Shown here: positions 1 through 8,023 of the stretch, piece after piece
Layout: each line of letters opens with the position of its first letter
Numbering within the stretch: position 1 is the first letter of the stretch
Assembly: GCA_028277515.1 (NCBI GenBank)
Contig: JANQGC010000354.1
Coordinates: 1-39,250, forward strand
Length of the DNA: 39,250 nt
Source of the DNA: Anaerolineae bacterium
GTDB lineage: Bacteria; Chloroflexota; Anaerolineae; Promineifilales; Promineifilaceae
Reading direction: 5' to 3'
Made by a program: the position numbers and the translations under genes
The notes under the pieces: model-generated
Seen by the model: the letters and a program-made list of their open reading frames with translations, nothing else
Database searches by the model: none
Told to the model about the DNA's origin: nothing

Positions 1-833
1 ACCCCCTTTTCGCGGAGCATTTGGGTCACCAATAAAACCAGATCCGTTGCGGTTGCCCCATCAGGTAAGCTGCCGGCCATCTTAACGCCGATCACATCAG
101 GCGTCAGCATATAAATGGGCTGGCCGAGCATAACGGCCTCAGCTTCAATCCCGCCAACACCCCATCCCAATACACCTAAGCCATTAATCATCGTAGTGTG
201 CGAATCTGTACCGACAAGGGAATCTGGGAAAGCGACCAAACCGTCCCCTTCTTCCTTTGTCATAACAACCTTACCCAAATACTCTAAATTTACCTGGTGA
301 ACAATGCCGGTAGCAGGAGGGACGACCCTGAAATTTTCAAAAGCCTCACGACCCCATTTTAGAAATTCATAGCGCTCTCTGTTTCGCTCAAATTCCTTCT
401 CCGCATTGTACATAAGGGCAAATGCAGAGCCGAAACGATCCACCTGCACCGAATGATCGATGACCAGGTCCACCGGCACCTTTGGATTTATTTTTTGCGG
501 ATCACCATTCAGTCGAGCCATTGCTGACCTTAATGCAGCCAGATCAACTACAGCCGGCACGCCGGTAAAATCTTGTAAAATCACCCGTGCCGGCTTGAAC
601 GGTAATTCATCCTTAGCACCACTTCGCTCTCCCCAACCGACCAGCTTAATTACATCTTCCGGTCTCACTTCATAACCATCACAAGTGCGCAGCAAAGCCT
701 CAAGCATCACCTTTATTGAAAATGGCAAGCTATCGACGTTGCCATATTGTCTCAGTTTATTTAATTGATAGTAGTTAATGTTGGTTCCCGGTAACATCCC
801 GCGGGCGTTAAAATGGTCATTTAATTCAGTCAT
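1..833 (-). CDS. acnA: Aconitate hydratase AcnA, N-terminal 277 codons (runs off left edge)
   Basis: Aconitase of the AcnA/IRP1 type interconverts citrate and isocitrate in the TCA cycle using a [4Fe-4S] cluster. Only the N-terminal 277 codons lie in the window and the frame is still open at base 1. I translated the minus strand from ATG at 833. The product begins [16 protein letters not shown], contains the substrate-binding [10 protein letters not shown] stretch, and has the family signature [20 protein letters not shown] near residue 215. The cluster-ligating cysteines would lie beyond the edge. The start is supported by GAGAGAGG at 840-847, 6 nt upstream. A TATAAT box lies at 878-883 on the minus strand. 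The divergent neighbour at 1145 is unrelated in function. Identity is near certain. Confidence 0.95.
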   Translation of the reverse strand, partial: MTELNDHFNARGMLPGTNINYYQLNKLRQYGNVDSLPFSIKVMLEALLRTCDGYEVRPEDVIKLVGWGERSGAKDELPFKPARVILQDFTGVPAVVDLAALRSAMARLNGDPQKINPKVPVDLVIDHSVQVDRFGSAFALMYNAEKEFERNRERYEFLKWGREAFENFRVVPPATGIVHQVNLEYLGKVVMTKEEGDGLVAFPDSLVGTDSHTTMINGLGVLGWGVGGIEAEAVMLGQPIYMLTPDVIGVKMAGSLPDGATATDLVLLVTQMLREKG

Positions 834-877
834 TGGCTACCTCTCTCGTTATTAGTTATGGCTCAACAATTTCCACA

Positions 878-883
878 ATTATA
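878..883 (-). promoter_or_regulatory. -10 box for acnA
   Basis: A perfect TATAAT reads on the minus strand and would start a leader of roughly 35-40 nt before acnA. The -35 region is poor (TTTATG at 17 nt). The 311-nt intergenic stretch 834-1144 holds this box and a divergent TATAAT at 1055-1060. I see no gene or repeat in it. Confidence 0.4.
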
Positions 884-1054
884 GCTTAAGAGTTTGATCT
901 CATAAATGTTCTCAACAAAGTGGCCACGGTTTCAGCAGTCAATAATTTTCATGATCATAGGAATTAATACAAAATCTATCTTCAGGTGAATCGTAATCTA
1001 ATCCCCTTATCATAAAATTCACGGTAAGATAACGTTTCGTCGTGAAAAAGTCGT

Positions 1055-1060
1055 TATAAT
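1055..1060 (+). promoter_or_regulatory. -10 box for the secreted protein at 1145
   Basis: TATAAT on the plus strand lies about 85 nt upstream of the 1145 start. No recognisable -35 hexamer sits at the expected distance, so this is a tentative call based on the -10 alone. Confidence 0.35.
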
Positions 1061-1144
1061 TAATTTTGGAAAGGAATGTAGTTTTATCCTGGACAACGAA
1101 CAACTTGAACCAACATTAATGTGTATTTTTTCAGGAGGCCAGCA

Positions 1145-2416
1145 ATGAAAAGAATTGCTGCAACTATTTTCATATTCCTCGTCATGGCAGTTTGGGTCCA
1201 ATCAATGCGGCAGGTTAATAATACCGCTGATAGTGACCAGCTTCCAGGTATTGAATTTTTAGGCGAGGGTCCAGGTGAATATACCGTGGGGGCTACACAA
1301 AATTTTATCGTGAAACGGCTCCCTTATCGATTTGATTTTGAATCCGGACCATCTTATACCGGCGTTGGAGAAGAGCGTGTATGGTCTATTAGCGGTCTCA
1401 ACAATTCGCCTCCTGCGCTTTGGGATGAAGAAATTGATCTCGGCCAAAAACCGGCCGGCTGTGTCATCGAATATATTGGTATTGATGATGATATTGACGG
1501 ACGCATTAACACATTTGAAGTTAATGGTGAAGTCGTTGAAACTGTAACCCAAGGCCTGGTTTTTAGTGGCAATTTCGTACTACCTGAAAGTGGAGATTTA
1601 AAATTCATTGCTAGAGACAGTGTAGGAGGTTGGATTTCCGATTGTGTTGATATCATTACACCCACTGATGAACCAACGGAAACCCCGACAAACACGCCAT
1701 CACCAACGAGTACCAGCACACCAGATCCGTCCGTTACACCAACCGAAACTCCAACTCAAGGTCCAAGTCCCACACCAACAGATGGTCCGTCCCCAACACC
1801 AACGGCTACGCCTACCGGCATTGTTATGACGCCGACAGCTACGGAAGCGCCACCTACGCCGGAAGCGACTTCTACACCCACCAGAAGACCACGAGAATCA
1901 ACTTGTCTGCGGATCAACTTTGATGTTGGTGGCCAGTCAGCACGTCGAGGCCTTTACGTCGTAAAAGAAACCGGCGGCCGACTCCTTGCCGAATGGTATG
2001 CTGAAGACGGCTGGACAGATAGCGGTTGGATTCGAGACATTGATATCAGCTTCGAGAACGTATACGTCCAAGTCTTTTACTATTCCGGTCCGGGTGCAGA
2101 TCCAATTGAAATGAAAATCCTCAACCCAGCGCCGGGAACACCTTATGGCTGGCTCTCCTGGGGAGTATGTCATGCTATTGAAGTTGCCTGGCCGGGTGAG
2201 CCGCCTCCATTCCGAGACGATAGTCAAGCACAAGCGGAAGCAGATGGCCAAGCAGCAAGTGAAACACAGGCTGAGGTTGCTCCTGCACCTGCACCGGATA
2301 ATGCTTCCCCACCTGCTCCGGAAGAACCGACTGCTGAACCAACGCCCGAACCGGTTGTCGTTGATGACGATGATAATGATTCGGGAGGATCTTCGGTTAG
2401 CCTGGGTGGCGATTAA
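1145..2416 (+). CDS. Secreted/anchored protein with Thr/Pro-rich linker, function unknown
   Basis: The protein has 423 residues. I chose ATG 1145 over an in-frame GTG at 1121 because AGGAGG (1133-1138) sits 6 nt upstream of 1145, inside any longer reading. Residues about 3-20 form a hydrophobic signal or anchor segment (RIAATIFIFLVMAVWV). A beta-rich globular part follows to about residue 171. Residues about 172-252 are a low-complexity Thr/Pro/Ser linker (repeats such as PSPTPTDGPSPTPT), typical of Chloroflexota exported proteins. Residues about 253-352 form a second compact domain with two Cys, and the tail is Ala/Pro-rich and ends in an acidic DDDDND stretch. I recognise no catalytic motif. 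It is probably a surface-exposed binding or structural protein; this is inference from architecture. It stands alone between a promoter-like region and a strong terminator. Confidence 0.8.
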   Translation: MKRIAATIFIFLVMAVWVQSMRQVNNTADSDQLPGIEFLGEGPGEYTVGATQNFIVKRLPYRFDFESGPSYTGVGEERVWSISGLNNSPPALWDEEIDLGQKPAGCVIEYIGIDDDIDGRINTFEVNGEVVETVTQGLVFSGNFVLPESGDLKFIARDSVGGWISDCVDIITPTDEPTETPTNTPSPTSTSTPDPSVTPTETPTQGPSPTPTDGPSPTPTATPTGIVMTPTATEAPPTPEATSTPTRRPRESTCLRINFDVGGQSARRGLYVVKETGGRLLAEWYAEDGWTDSGWIRDIDISFENVYVQVFYYSGPGADPIEMKILNPAPGTPYGWLSWGVCHAIEVAWPGEPPPFRDDSQAQAEADGQAASETQAEVAPAPAPDNASPPAPEEPTAEPTPEPVVVDDDDNDSGGSSVSLGGD

Positions 2417-2443
2417 AAGCATTCGATTTAATTATTAGTTGAT

Positions 2444-2490
2444 ACGCCTTCTAATTTTCTCTAGATTTGAAAATTAGAAGGTGTTTTTGT
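2444..2490 (+). terminator. Rho-independent terminator of the 1145-2416 gene
   Basis: A near-perfect hairpin has arms 2444-2459 and 2469-2484, with the core CCTTCTAATTTTC pairing to GAAAATTAGAAGG around a 9-nt loop. It is followed directly by TTTTT at 2484-2488. It lies 28 nt after the stop codon, with no plus-strand gene until 2692. Confidence 0.85.
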
Positions 2491-2575
2491 TTATATGCCT
2501 AGTTTACATGCCTATGCGAAGTTAAAAACAGGTTTGTTCACCCCGCTCCTATCTTTACCATATCCCACCTTATGT

Positions 2576-2605
2576 TTGTTTACTTTACAAATCTAATGCT
2601 AAAAT
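2576..2605 (+). promoter_or_regulatory. Promoter for the proline dehydrogenase/epimerase pair
   Basis: TTGTTT (2576-2581), an 18-nt spacer and TAAAAT (2600-2605). The -10 is of the extended type, because TG precedes it by one base (2597-2598). It leaves a leader of about 80 nt before the start at 2692. Confidence 0.5.
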
Positions 2606-2691
2606 GAACTATGCAATGGCGAGGAATATTATTTATAGACTGATTTTTATCCACTTATAAAAATCATAACCGCATGTAACTAGGAGTTAGT

Positions 2692-3717
2692 TTGCAACAA
2701 ATGAACAATCGGCGTCGATATATTTTTTCATTTCTGCTATTAATCCCACTGACAATATTCCTATTCATTCGGTTCGGAGAGACCTGGTTCAGGCACCTGC
2801 TGCTCTATCTTTCATATGCATCTTGGGCAAGATCGTTGGTCAGTGGGATGCCTTTAGCCAGCCAGGTTGCACGCCGGTTCGTCGCCGGAGAAACTATTGA
2901 AGACGCGCTTCGCGCAACCCGCGAATTGAACGATAAAGGAATGGCTGTCACCTTAGATTATCTTGGGGAAAGTGTAACTAATATTTATGAGGCAATGGAT
3001 GCCAGGGATGAAATATTGCGCCTGCTTGGAAAAATCGATCAGCACGGCTTAAATGCCAACGTATCTATTAAATTAAGCCAGTTAGGTTTAAAGCTAGACG
3101 AACAATTTGCTTTGGACAATGCTCGCATGCTTGTTGAGTGCGCCCAATCATATAACAACAAAATCCGAATTGATATGGAAGAAAGCCAGGTTGTTGATAT
3201 CACGCTAGATATTTTCCATGCATTACGATATGAACATGGATTTGAAAATGTGGGTGTGGTCATCCAATCATATTTGTATCGTTCTGAAAAAGATGTGCAA
3301 GAATTGATTGATGAAGGTGCCTGGGTCCGCCTGTGCAAAGGCGCCTATATGGAACCGGCCGATGTCGCTTTCCCCGACAAAGCAGATACGGACCATAACT
3401 TTATACATTTAATGAAAATGTTATTAGGTAATGATGCATTGGAGAAAGGGGTATACCTCGGAGTAGCAACGCATGATGAAAATATGATTCAAGCGACTAT
3501 CTCTCACGTTCGAGAAAACAACATATTACCAAGCGATTTTGAATTCCAAATGCTCTATGGTATCAGGCGCGATCTTCAAGAATCTTTAGTAAATCAAGGA
3601 TACAAAATGCGGGTGTATGTCCCATATGGTACCGCCTGGTATCCATATTTTGTGCGTAGATTAGCGGAGCGCCCGGCCAATCTTTGGTTTTTTATATCTA
3701 ATCTCATTCGCAACTAG
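2692..3717 (+). CDS. Proline dehydrogenase, monofunctional (PutA-domain family)
   Basis: This FAD-dependent enzyme oxidises proline to 1-pyrroline-5-carboxylate and feeds electrons to the membrane quinone pool. Visible family motifs in the (beta/alpha)8 barrel are TLDYLGE, SIKLSQLGL, WVRLCKGAY (substrate/FAD site), GVATHDE, FEFQMLYGIR and the C-terminal RVYVPYGTAWYPYFVRRLAERPAN. The length of 341 aa suits the single-domain form. An N-terminal hydrophobic helix (about residues 10-26) extends beyond the usual start and could anchor it to the membrane. The TTG start at 2692 is favoured because TAGGAG ends 5 nt upstream; the alternative ATG at 2701 would have a 14-nt gap. No pyrroline-5-carboxylate dehydrogenase is in the window. 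The epimerase gene follows after 49 nt and may be co-transcribed. Confidence 0.92.
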   Translation: MQQMNNRRRYIFSFLLLIPLTIFLFIRFGETWFRHLLLYLSYASWARSLVSGMPLASQVARRFVAGETIEDALRATRELNDKGMAVTLDYLGESVTNIYEAMDARDEILRLLGKIDQHGLNANVSIKLSQLGLKLDEQFALDNARMLVECAQSYNNKIRIDMEESQVVDITLDIFHALRYEHGFENVGVVIQSYLYRSEKDVQELIDEGAWVRLCKGAYMEPADVAFPDKADTDHNFIHLMKMLLGNDALEKGVYLGVATHDENMIQATISHVRENNILPSDFEFQMLYGIRRDLQESLVNQGYKMRVYVPYGTAWYPYFVRRLAERPANLWFFISNLIRN

Positions 3718-3766
3718 CCATATTTAAACTGAGTAGCAATCATTTAAAAACGAGTTAGAGGAGAAA

Positions 3767-4303
3767 ATGGATTTTATCCAAGATTCTGAAAATATTGATG
3801 GGGTTCAAATTGTACGTTTGAAATCCTTTGCTGATGATCGCGGCCGATTCATGGAAACTTTCCGCAAAGAATGGTTTCCGCAAAGAAGTTGGGACATCAT
3901 TCAATGTAATCGCTCAGACTCCAAAAAAGGTGTCCTACGAGGGTTACATTATCACCACCACCAGGTTGATTACTGGTATGTTCCAACTGGCCAGCTACGT
4001 GCTTGTTTAGTTGATATCCGGCCAAATTCGACAACTTACTTAAATACCGATTGTTTTGAAATGGGGGACCAAAATGAAATTGGTTTATTTATACCCGTTG
4101 GTGTAGCTCACGGCTTTGCTGCCCTGAGCGATGTTACCCTGACATATATTGTTGACAATTATTTTAATGGAGGCGTTGATGAAAATGGCGTCGCCTGGAA
4201 CGATCCCCAGTTTTCATTAAACTGGGGAGTGGAAAACCCGCTTGTATCAGCCCGGGACAAACAAAACAAACAATTGAAGGAGATTAAGAATCTTCCGACA
4301 TAA
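3767..4303 (+). CDS. rfbC: dTDP-4-dehydrorhamnose 3,5-epimerase family protein (RmlC-like)
   Basis: This is a cupin-fold epimerase of nucleotide-sugar synthesis (dTDP-rhamnose or a related deoxysugar) of 178 aa, the normal family length. Conserved segments are DDRGRFMETF, the active-site VLRGLHYH with its catalytic His, FIPVGVAHGFAAL, the Tyr-containing TYIVDNYF and GVAWNDPQ. The usual HYQ is HYHHHQ here. AGAGGAG at 3757-3763 supports the ATG start. It follows proline dehydrogenase by 49 nt but is metabolically unrelated to it. No rmlA, rmlB or rmlD is in the window, so the exact sugar substrate cannot be assigned and the gene symbol is by family only. Confidence 0.85.
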   Translation: MDFIQDSENIDGVQIVRLKSFADDRGRFMETFRKEWFPQRSWDIIQCNRSDSKKGVLRGLHYHHHQVDYWYVPTGQLRACLVDIRPNSTTYLNTDCFEMGDQNEIGLFIPVGVAHGFAALSDVTLTYIVDNYFNGGVDENGVAWNDPQFSLNWGVENPLVSARDKQNKQLKEIKNLPT

Positions 4304-4309
4304 ATGCAA

Positions 4310-4693
4310 TTACACAAAAAGAACAGCCCAAAGTGGGGGACCAAGAATCAACAAACCGACAATAACCGCTGCCACGGCCACAAGTAATACAGCTCCGGCG
4401 CTCACATCCTTTGCGATTTTGGCCAATGGATGGGGATCAGGCATCATCATATCCACAACTGCTTCAATGGCTGTGTTAAAAAACTCAGCCATCCAAACCA
4501 GGGTAATAGTCAAAACAAGCAATGCCCAATCAAATCCTGGAATTACAAGCCAAACACCTAAAATAATGACTCCGATTGTAATTACAGCATGAATCCAGGC
4601 ATTTTTTTGCGTTTTCAAAACGTAGAAACAGCCTTCAAACGCATATTGAAAACTTCTAATTCTCTTATTTAACTCAGATTGATCTTTGCTCAT
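4310..4693 (-). CDS. dgkA: Diacylglycerol/undecaprenol kinase, DgkA family
   Basis: A small integral membrane kinase of 127 aa. The signature AEFFNTAIEAVVDM and the following HPLAKIAKDVSAGAVLL are the DgkA/UdpK active-site helices, and three hydrophobic helices are evident. In monoderm bacteria this family usually phosphorylates undecaprenol, recycling the lipid carrier for cell-wall polymers, so the UdpK-type role is inferred. The start ATG overlaps the ybeY stop (ATGA at 4690-4693), which implies translational coupling. It is the last gene of yqeY-pgpH-ybeY-dgkA and converges on the RmlC-like gene with only 6 nt between the two stops. Confidence 0.93.
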   Translation of the reverse strand: MSKDQSELNKRIRSFQYAFEGCFYVLKTQKNAWIHAVITIGVIILGVWLVIPGFDWALLVLTITLVWMAEFFNTAIEAVVDMMMPDPHPLAKIAKDVSAGAVLLVAVAAVIVGLLILGPPLWAVLFV

Positions 4694-5166
4694 TTAGATA
4701 ATTCAATTGATGCGGCAATCCTCTGTAAACCAAGACCGGCGAGTATCCCCTCCTGCACTGCCCACATTTCTTCTTTATCTTGTTTGTTAAGGTGATCATA
4801 GCCCGCCAGGTGCAATACGCCATGAATGGCCAACAATTGCAGTTCTTCCGTATACAAGTGCCCTTTTTTCTTTGCTTCTCTTTGAGCATACGGGATTGAT
4901 ATAGCGATATCGCCGAGATAAAGAACCTCACCATTTTCTCCTGGAAAAACTTCGCCTACAGTAAAACTTAACACATCCGTCGGTGAATCAATCTGACGAT
5001 ATTCAAAATTCAACTTTTGTAATTGTTCGTCATCAGTCAACAAAACAGATAATGAAGCTGAAGTATATTCAAGATAGCTCAATGTCGAGCACACGGCGGT
5101 TCTTACTAACCCCAAGATTGTATCATCAAGCGCCATTTCATTAAGGATATCAATTTGATAGTCCAT
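4690..5166 (-). CDS. ybeY: Endoribonuclease YbeY (rRNA maturation factor)
   Basis: A single-strand-specific, metal-dependent endoribonuclease involved in 16S rRNA 3'-end maturation and ribosome quality control. The zinc-binding signature HGVLHLAGYDH is intact near the C-terminal third. PTDVLSFTVGE (family form PTDVLSFP) and LGDIAIS are also present. The length of 158 aa is standard. An AGGT element precedes the ATG. It lies 6 nt after pgpH and overlaps dgkA by 4 nt, the gene order known from Firmicutes and other bacteria. Confidence 0.96.
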   Translation of the reverse strand: MDYQIDILNEMALDDTILGLVRTAVCSTLSYLEYTSASLSVLLTDDEQLQKLNFEYRQIDSPTDVLSFTVGEVFPGENGEVLYLGDIAISIPYAQREAKKKGHLYTEELQLLAIHGVLHLAGYDHLNKQDKEEMWAVQEGILAGLGLQRIAASIELSK

Positions 5167-5172
5167 TTTGAC

Positions 5173-7356
5173 CTAATTGGTAGAAATATCTTGGGGCAGA
5201 AGAGGAGTTGCTGATGCTTTTGTCGAAGGTAGTTCAGGATTTTCAGCAGGTTTGGGCAGCGCAGCCGTTGGTTCAGGAGCTTCCAAAGCTTCATTTCCTG
5301 GATATTTAACCCGCAAGTGGAAACGGCCCTTAAGTGTTTCAATGAACGAATGCCGTATACGTTCAATATCTCCAAGGCTCAATCCGGAGTTGTTTAACTG
5401 GCCTTCCATCACATCTTCATCAATAATTGAGTTTACTAATTTTTCAATCGCCGCGGATGTATTGGGTCGCAGCGCGCTTGAGGTTGCTTCCACTGCGTCA
5501 GCCAGCATGACAATCCCCGATTCGCGAGAACGTGGACGAGGTCCATTATGACGAAACTTTTCGATATCTACCTCGTCAGCATTGTCTCCCGCCTGTGCGC
5601 ACGCTTTGTGATAAAACCCCTTTACAATACGATCGCCGTGATGTTCGGCAATAAAATCCTGGATTTGATGGGGCAGACGATAGCGACGGGCTAACACCAG
5701 GCCATCCGCTACATGACTGATAATGATCCGTGCACTTGTAAAAGGATCGAGAGAATCGTGAGGATTTATGCCTTCTTGATTTTCAGTAAAGAAAGGCGGC
5801 CGGTTCATTTTACCAATATCGTGGTAAAACGCGCCAACACGTACCAGGGTGCTATTTGCCCGTATTCGTTCGGCCGCTTGTTCAGCTAGATTGGCGACCA
5901 TAATACTGTGATGATAGGTTCCCGGCGCCCGACGTAACAACTCCTGTAAAAGTGGATGATCGAGACGCGATAGATCTTGCAATTGCAGCGTTGTAATAAT
6001 TCCAAATACACTTCCAATTGCGAAAAAGCCAACCAACGTGAGCGCGGCCGAAAGTAGCCCATTTCCTAAACTATATATGAATTGCGTCAGCAACGAAACT
6101 AACTCAATTTCTTGCGGAAGAGCATACATGAGTAACACAATCATCCCGCCAAACGCGGCAAAAATGCCCGACCGAAAATAAGCCACGATTCGTTGTGAAT
6201 CCCTCAGGGAAAAGATTGCTATCAAAGCCCCAACGGCCATAAACAAGGATAATTGAAGAGAATTCGGAGCGATTAGCCCATAAATTGCCGCAATGAGGGT
6301 AGTCACCAGCATTGAAAAACGAATATCAAAGACAACTGCGATCAACATCGCTAAAGCTGCTAGGGGGAAGAGAAGGGGCCAATCGCCGGAGGTCGAGGCC
6401 ATTAATTTAGCGACCAGTGTGAAGAATAAAATCAATCCCCCTAGAACGGAGAGATATCGTCCATTATCCCATAGTTTACTGTGAAACAATCTCCAATATA
6501 AAACAATTAACGTCACAGAAAGTAAAGAGACCAGGAAAAAGCTGGCAACATCACGCCAATTTAACTCCTGTCGAAGAAGGCCAAGCTGATCTAGAAGTTC
6601 TTCTTCCTCCATCGTAATCAATTCACCGGCGCGGACAATCCGCTGATCCTTGGCAATGCTGCGCGTAACTGGCTCTACTTGAACAGCTGCATTTTCCTGC
6701 GCTGTTCTGGTAGCTTCTTCGTCTTTAAAGATTGTGGCCACAATAAACTGGCGAGCCAGATTGGTCACAACATTTCTTTGTGCCTGGGAAAGGCCTAGAC
6801 TGGCCTGACGTTCGGCCTGCCGCTGGAAATCTACAAGCTGATTTTCTTGGAACTCTTGACGCATAATATTGTCGATTATGCGCGTAATCTCACTCTTGGT
6901 CATCTCAAAATCTGATTGATTCATCGCCAGTAAGTCCAGAGCGACGGATTCATCAATCACAATTTGATCAATCGCTTGAATGATCGCTGTTTTTTCTTCA
7001 AGCGAAGCCTGGTTATCAGCTCGGACCGTTTCAATGAAGGAAAAAACTGCTTGAGCCTGAGCTAACTGCTCCCGGCCAATACTTAAATTTAACGGAGTGT
7101 AGATTTCAGAAACGTTATCGGCAGCTTGTTGGCGAGCCTGTTCTGTCAGTAATTCACTTGTGTAAGATAAGGAACGTGGAGCAAACACATCAGCAGGCGC
7201 CGGCTCTCCAACCAAAACCTCAACCTGTGATGCCCAGGCTAGATTAAAGGAGAGGATGAGGGTCATCCCCAGGGTCAGTATAATTGCAAATACACCAAGG
7301 CGAAGCTCGCCTACTGTCTCCTGGAGTTGCTGGCGTGCTGCAGGAAGTGTATCCAT
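5173..7356 (-). CDS. pgpH: 7TM-HD phosphohydrolase, PgpH-type cyclic-di-AMP phosphodiesterase
   Basis: 727 aa with the full 7TMR-HDED / 7TM / HD architecture. There is an N-terminal transmembrane helix (about residues 20-42), then an extracytoplasmic Glu/Gln-rich domain to about residue 265, seven hydrophobic helices to about residue 460, and a cytoplasmic HD domain. The HD metal motif is visible as GTYHHSIMVANLAEQAA, then GAFYHDIGKMNRP and AEHHGDRI. Family members hydrolyse c-di-AMP, so this gene implies c-di-AMP signalling in the organism; the cyclase is not in the window. The C-terminal roughly 40 residues are a Pro/Ala/Glu-rich tail of no recognised function. It follows yqeY by 25 nt and precedes ybeY by 6 nt. 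Confidence 0.94.
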   Translation of the reverse strand: MDTLPAARQQLQETVGELRLGVFAIILTLGMTLILSFNLAWASQVEVLVGEPAPADVFAPRSLSYTSELLTEQARQQAADNVSEIYTPLNLSIGREQLAQAQAVFSFIETVRADNQASLEEKTAIIQAIDQIVIDESVALDLLAMNQSDFEMTKSEITRIIDNIMRQEFQENQLVDFQRQAERQASLGLSQAQRNVVTNLARQFIVATIFKDEEATRTAQENAAVQVEPVTRSIAKDQRIVRAGELITMEEEELLDQLGLLRQELNWRDVASFFLVSLLSVTLIVLYWRLFHSKLWDNGRYLSVLGGLILFFTLVAKLMASTSGDWPLLFPLAALAMLIAVVFDIRFSMLVTTLIAAIYGLIAPNSLQLSLFMAVGALIAIFSLRDSQRIVAYFRSGIFAAFGGMIVLLMYALPQEIELVSLLTQFIYSLGNGLLSAALTLVGFFAIGSVFGIITTLQLQDLSRLDHPLLQELLRRAPGTYHHSIMVANLAEQAAERIRANSTLVRVGAFYHDIGKMNRPPFFTENQEGINPHDSLDPFTSARIIISHVADGLVLARRYRLPHQIQDFIAEHHGDRIVKGFYHKACAQAGDNADEVDIEKFRHNGPRPRSRESGIVMLADAVEATSSALRPNTSAAIEKLVNSIIDEDVMEGQLNNSGLSLGDIERIRHSFIETLKGRFHLRVKYPGNEALEAPEPTAALPKPAENPELPSTKASATPLLPQDISTN

Positions 7357-7381
7357 AATTTGTTGATTTCCAGGTGAAATA

Positions 7382-7828
7382 TCAGCCCGTTAGAAGTTCG
7401 CGGACGACCTCGTTAACGAGTCGGCCATCGGCGCGTCCTTTTACTTGAGGCATTAATCGGCCCATGACTTTTCCCATGTCTTGGGGATTTGAAGCACCTA
7501 CTTGTGAAATTGTTTTTATGGCAAGCTCACTAATTTCCGCTCGGCTCATTTGTTGGGGTAAGTATGACTCTAAGATATCTAGTTCTAGTTTTTCTTGTGC
7601 AGCAAGGTCAGTGCGATCTGCTTTGTTATATTCTTCAATACTTTCCCGGCGTTGTTTTGCCTGCTTGTTGAGAATAGCCTGAACCCCATCATCATCTAAT
7701 GACTTTTGTCCATCAACCTCAGCTTGTTTGACAGCGGACAACAATAGGCGCAATGTGTCTCGCTTCTGTTGATCTCCTTCTCGCATTGCATCTGCCAGGT
7801 CACTTTGTAATTGTTCTTTTATGGCCAC
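7382..7828 (-). CDS. yqeY: GatB/YqeY domain protein
   Basis: 148 aa, beginning MAIKEQLQSDLADAMREGDQ, the standard YqeY start. It has the conserved KRDTLRLLLSAVKQAE, LESYLPQQMS and GKVMGRLMPQVKGRADG segments. The domain resembles the tRNA-binding tail of GatB, but the free-standing protein has no settled function. I chose GTG 7828 because GGAGAG (7837-7842) sits 8 nt upstream. A longer reading from TTG 7882 would have to be translated through the promoter, since that TTG is part of the -35 box. First gene of the yqeY-pgpH-ybeY-dgkA operon. Confidence 0.92.
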   Translation of the reverse strand: MAIKEQLQSDLADAMREGDQQKRDTLRLLLSAVKQAEVDGQKSLDDDGVQAILNKQAKQRRESIEEYNKADRTDLAAQEKLELDILESYLPQQMSRAEISELAIKTISQVGASNPQDMGKVMGRLMPQVKGRADGRLVNEVVRELLTG

Positions 7829-7854
7829 TTTATACTCTCTCCAGATGTTATTAG

Positions 7855-7882
7855 ATTGTAACATTGGCCTTAGGTCTGTCAA
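7855..7882 (-). promoter_or_regulatory. Sigma-70-type promoter of the yqeY-pgpH-ybeY-dgkA operon
   Basis: Minus-strand TTGACA (7882-7877), a 16-nt spacer and TACAAT (7860-7855). Transcription would begin near 7848, leaving a short leader with the Shine-Dalgarno GGAGAG. It is one of the best promoters in the window. Confidence 0.75.
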
Positions 7883-7932
7883 ACCACGCTAACATCTGTT
7901 AAAATTGTTTCTGTCCCTGAGTTCGTAGACAT

Positions 7933-7989
7933 GTGACAGTCACTCTAGCTATTGTTTCCTCAAGTCCACTCTTGAAAAGTGACTGTCAC
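7933..7989. repeat. Paired 11-bp palindromes forming a larger inverted repeat
   Basis: GTGACAGTCAC (7933-7943) and GTGACTGTCAC (7979-7989) are each 11-bp palindromes. Together they form a perfect 12-bp inverted repeat (GTGACAGTCACT against AGTGACTGTCAC) with centres 46 bp apart. Between them lies a smaller TCAAG/CTTGA pair (7960-7964 and 7971-7975). The element sits between the methyltransferase stop (8024) and the yqeY promoter. It looks like a dispersed REP/MITE-type element or a double operator. There is no U-tract typical of a terminator. Confidence 0.55.
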
Positions 7990-8023
7990 TTTATCTATAT
8001 GGGTATAAAAATGAACCATTTAG

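Noticed and set aside
1680..1890. Repetitive ACC/CCA-rich stretch as a tandem repeat or CRISPR-like array
   Set aside because: It is in frame within a coding gene and encodes a Thr/Pro linker. There are no constant repeat and spacer units.
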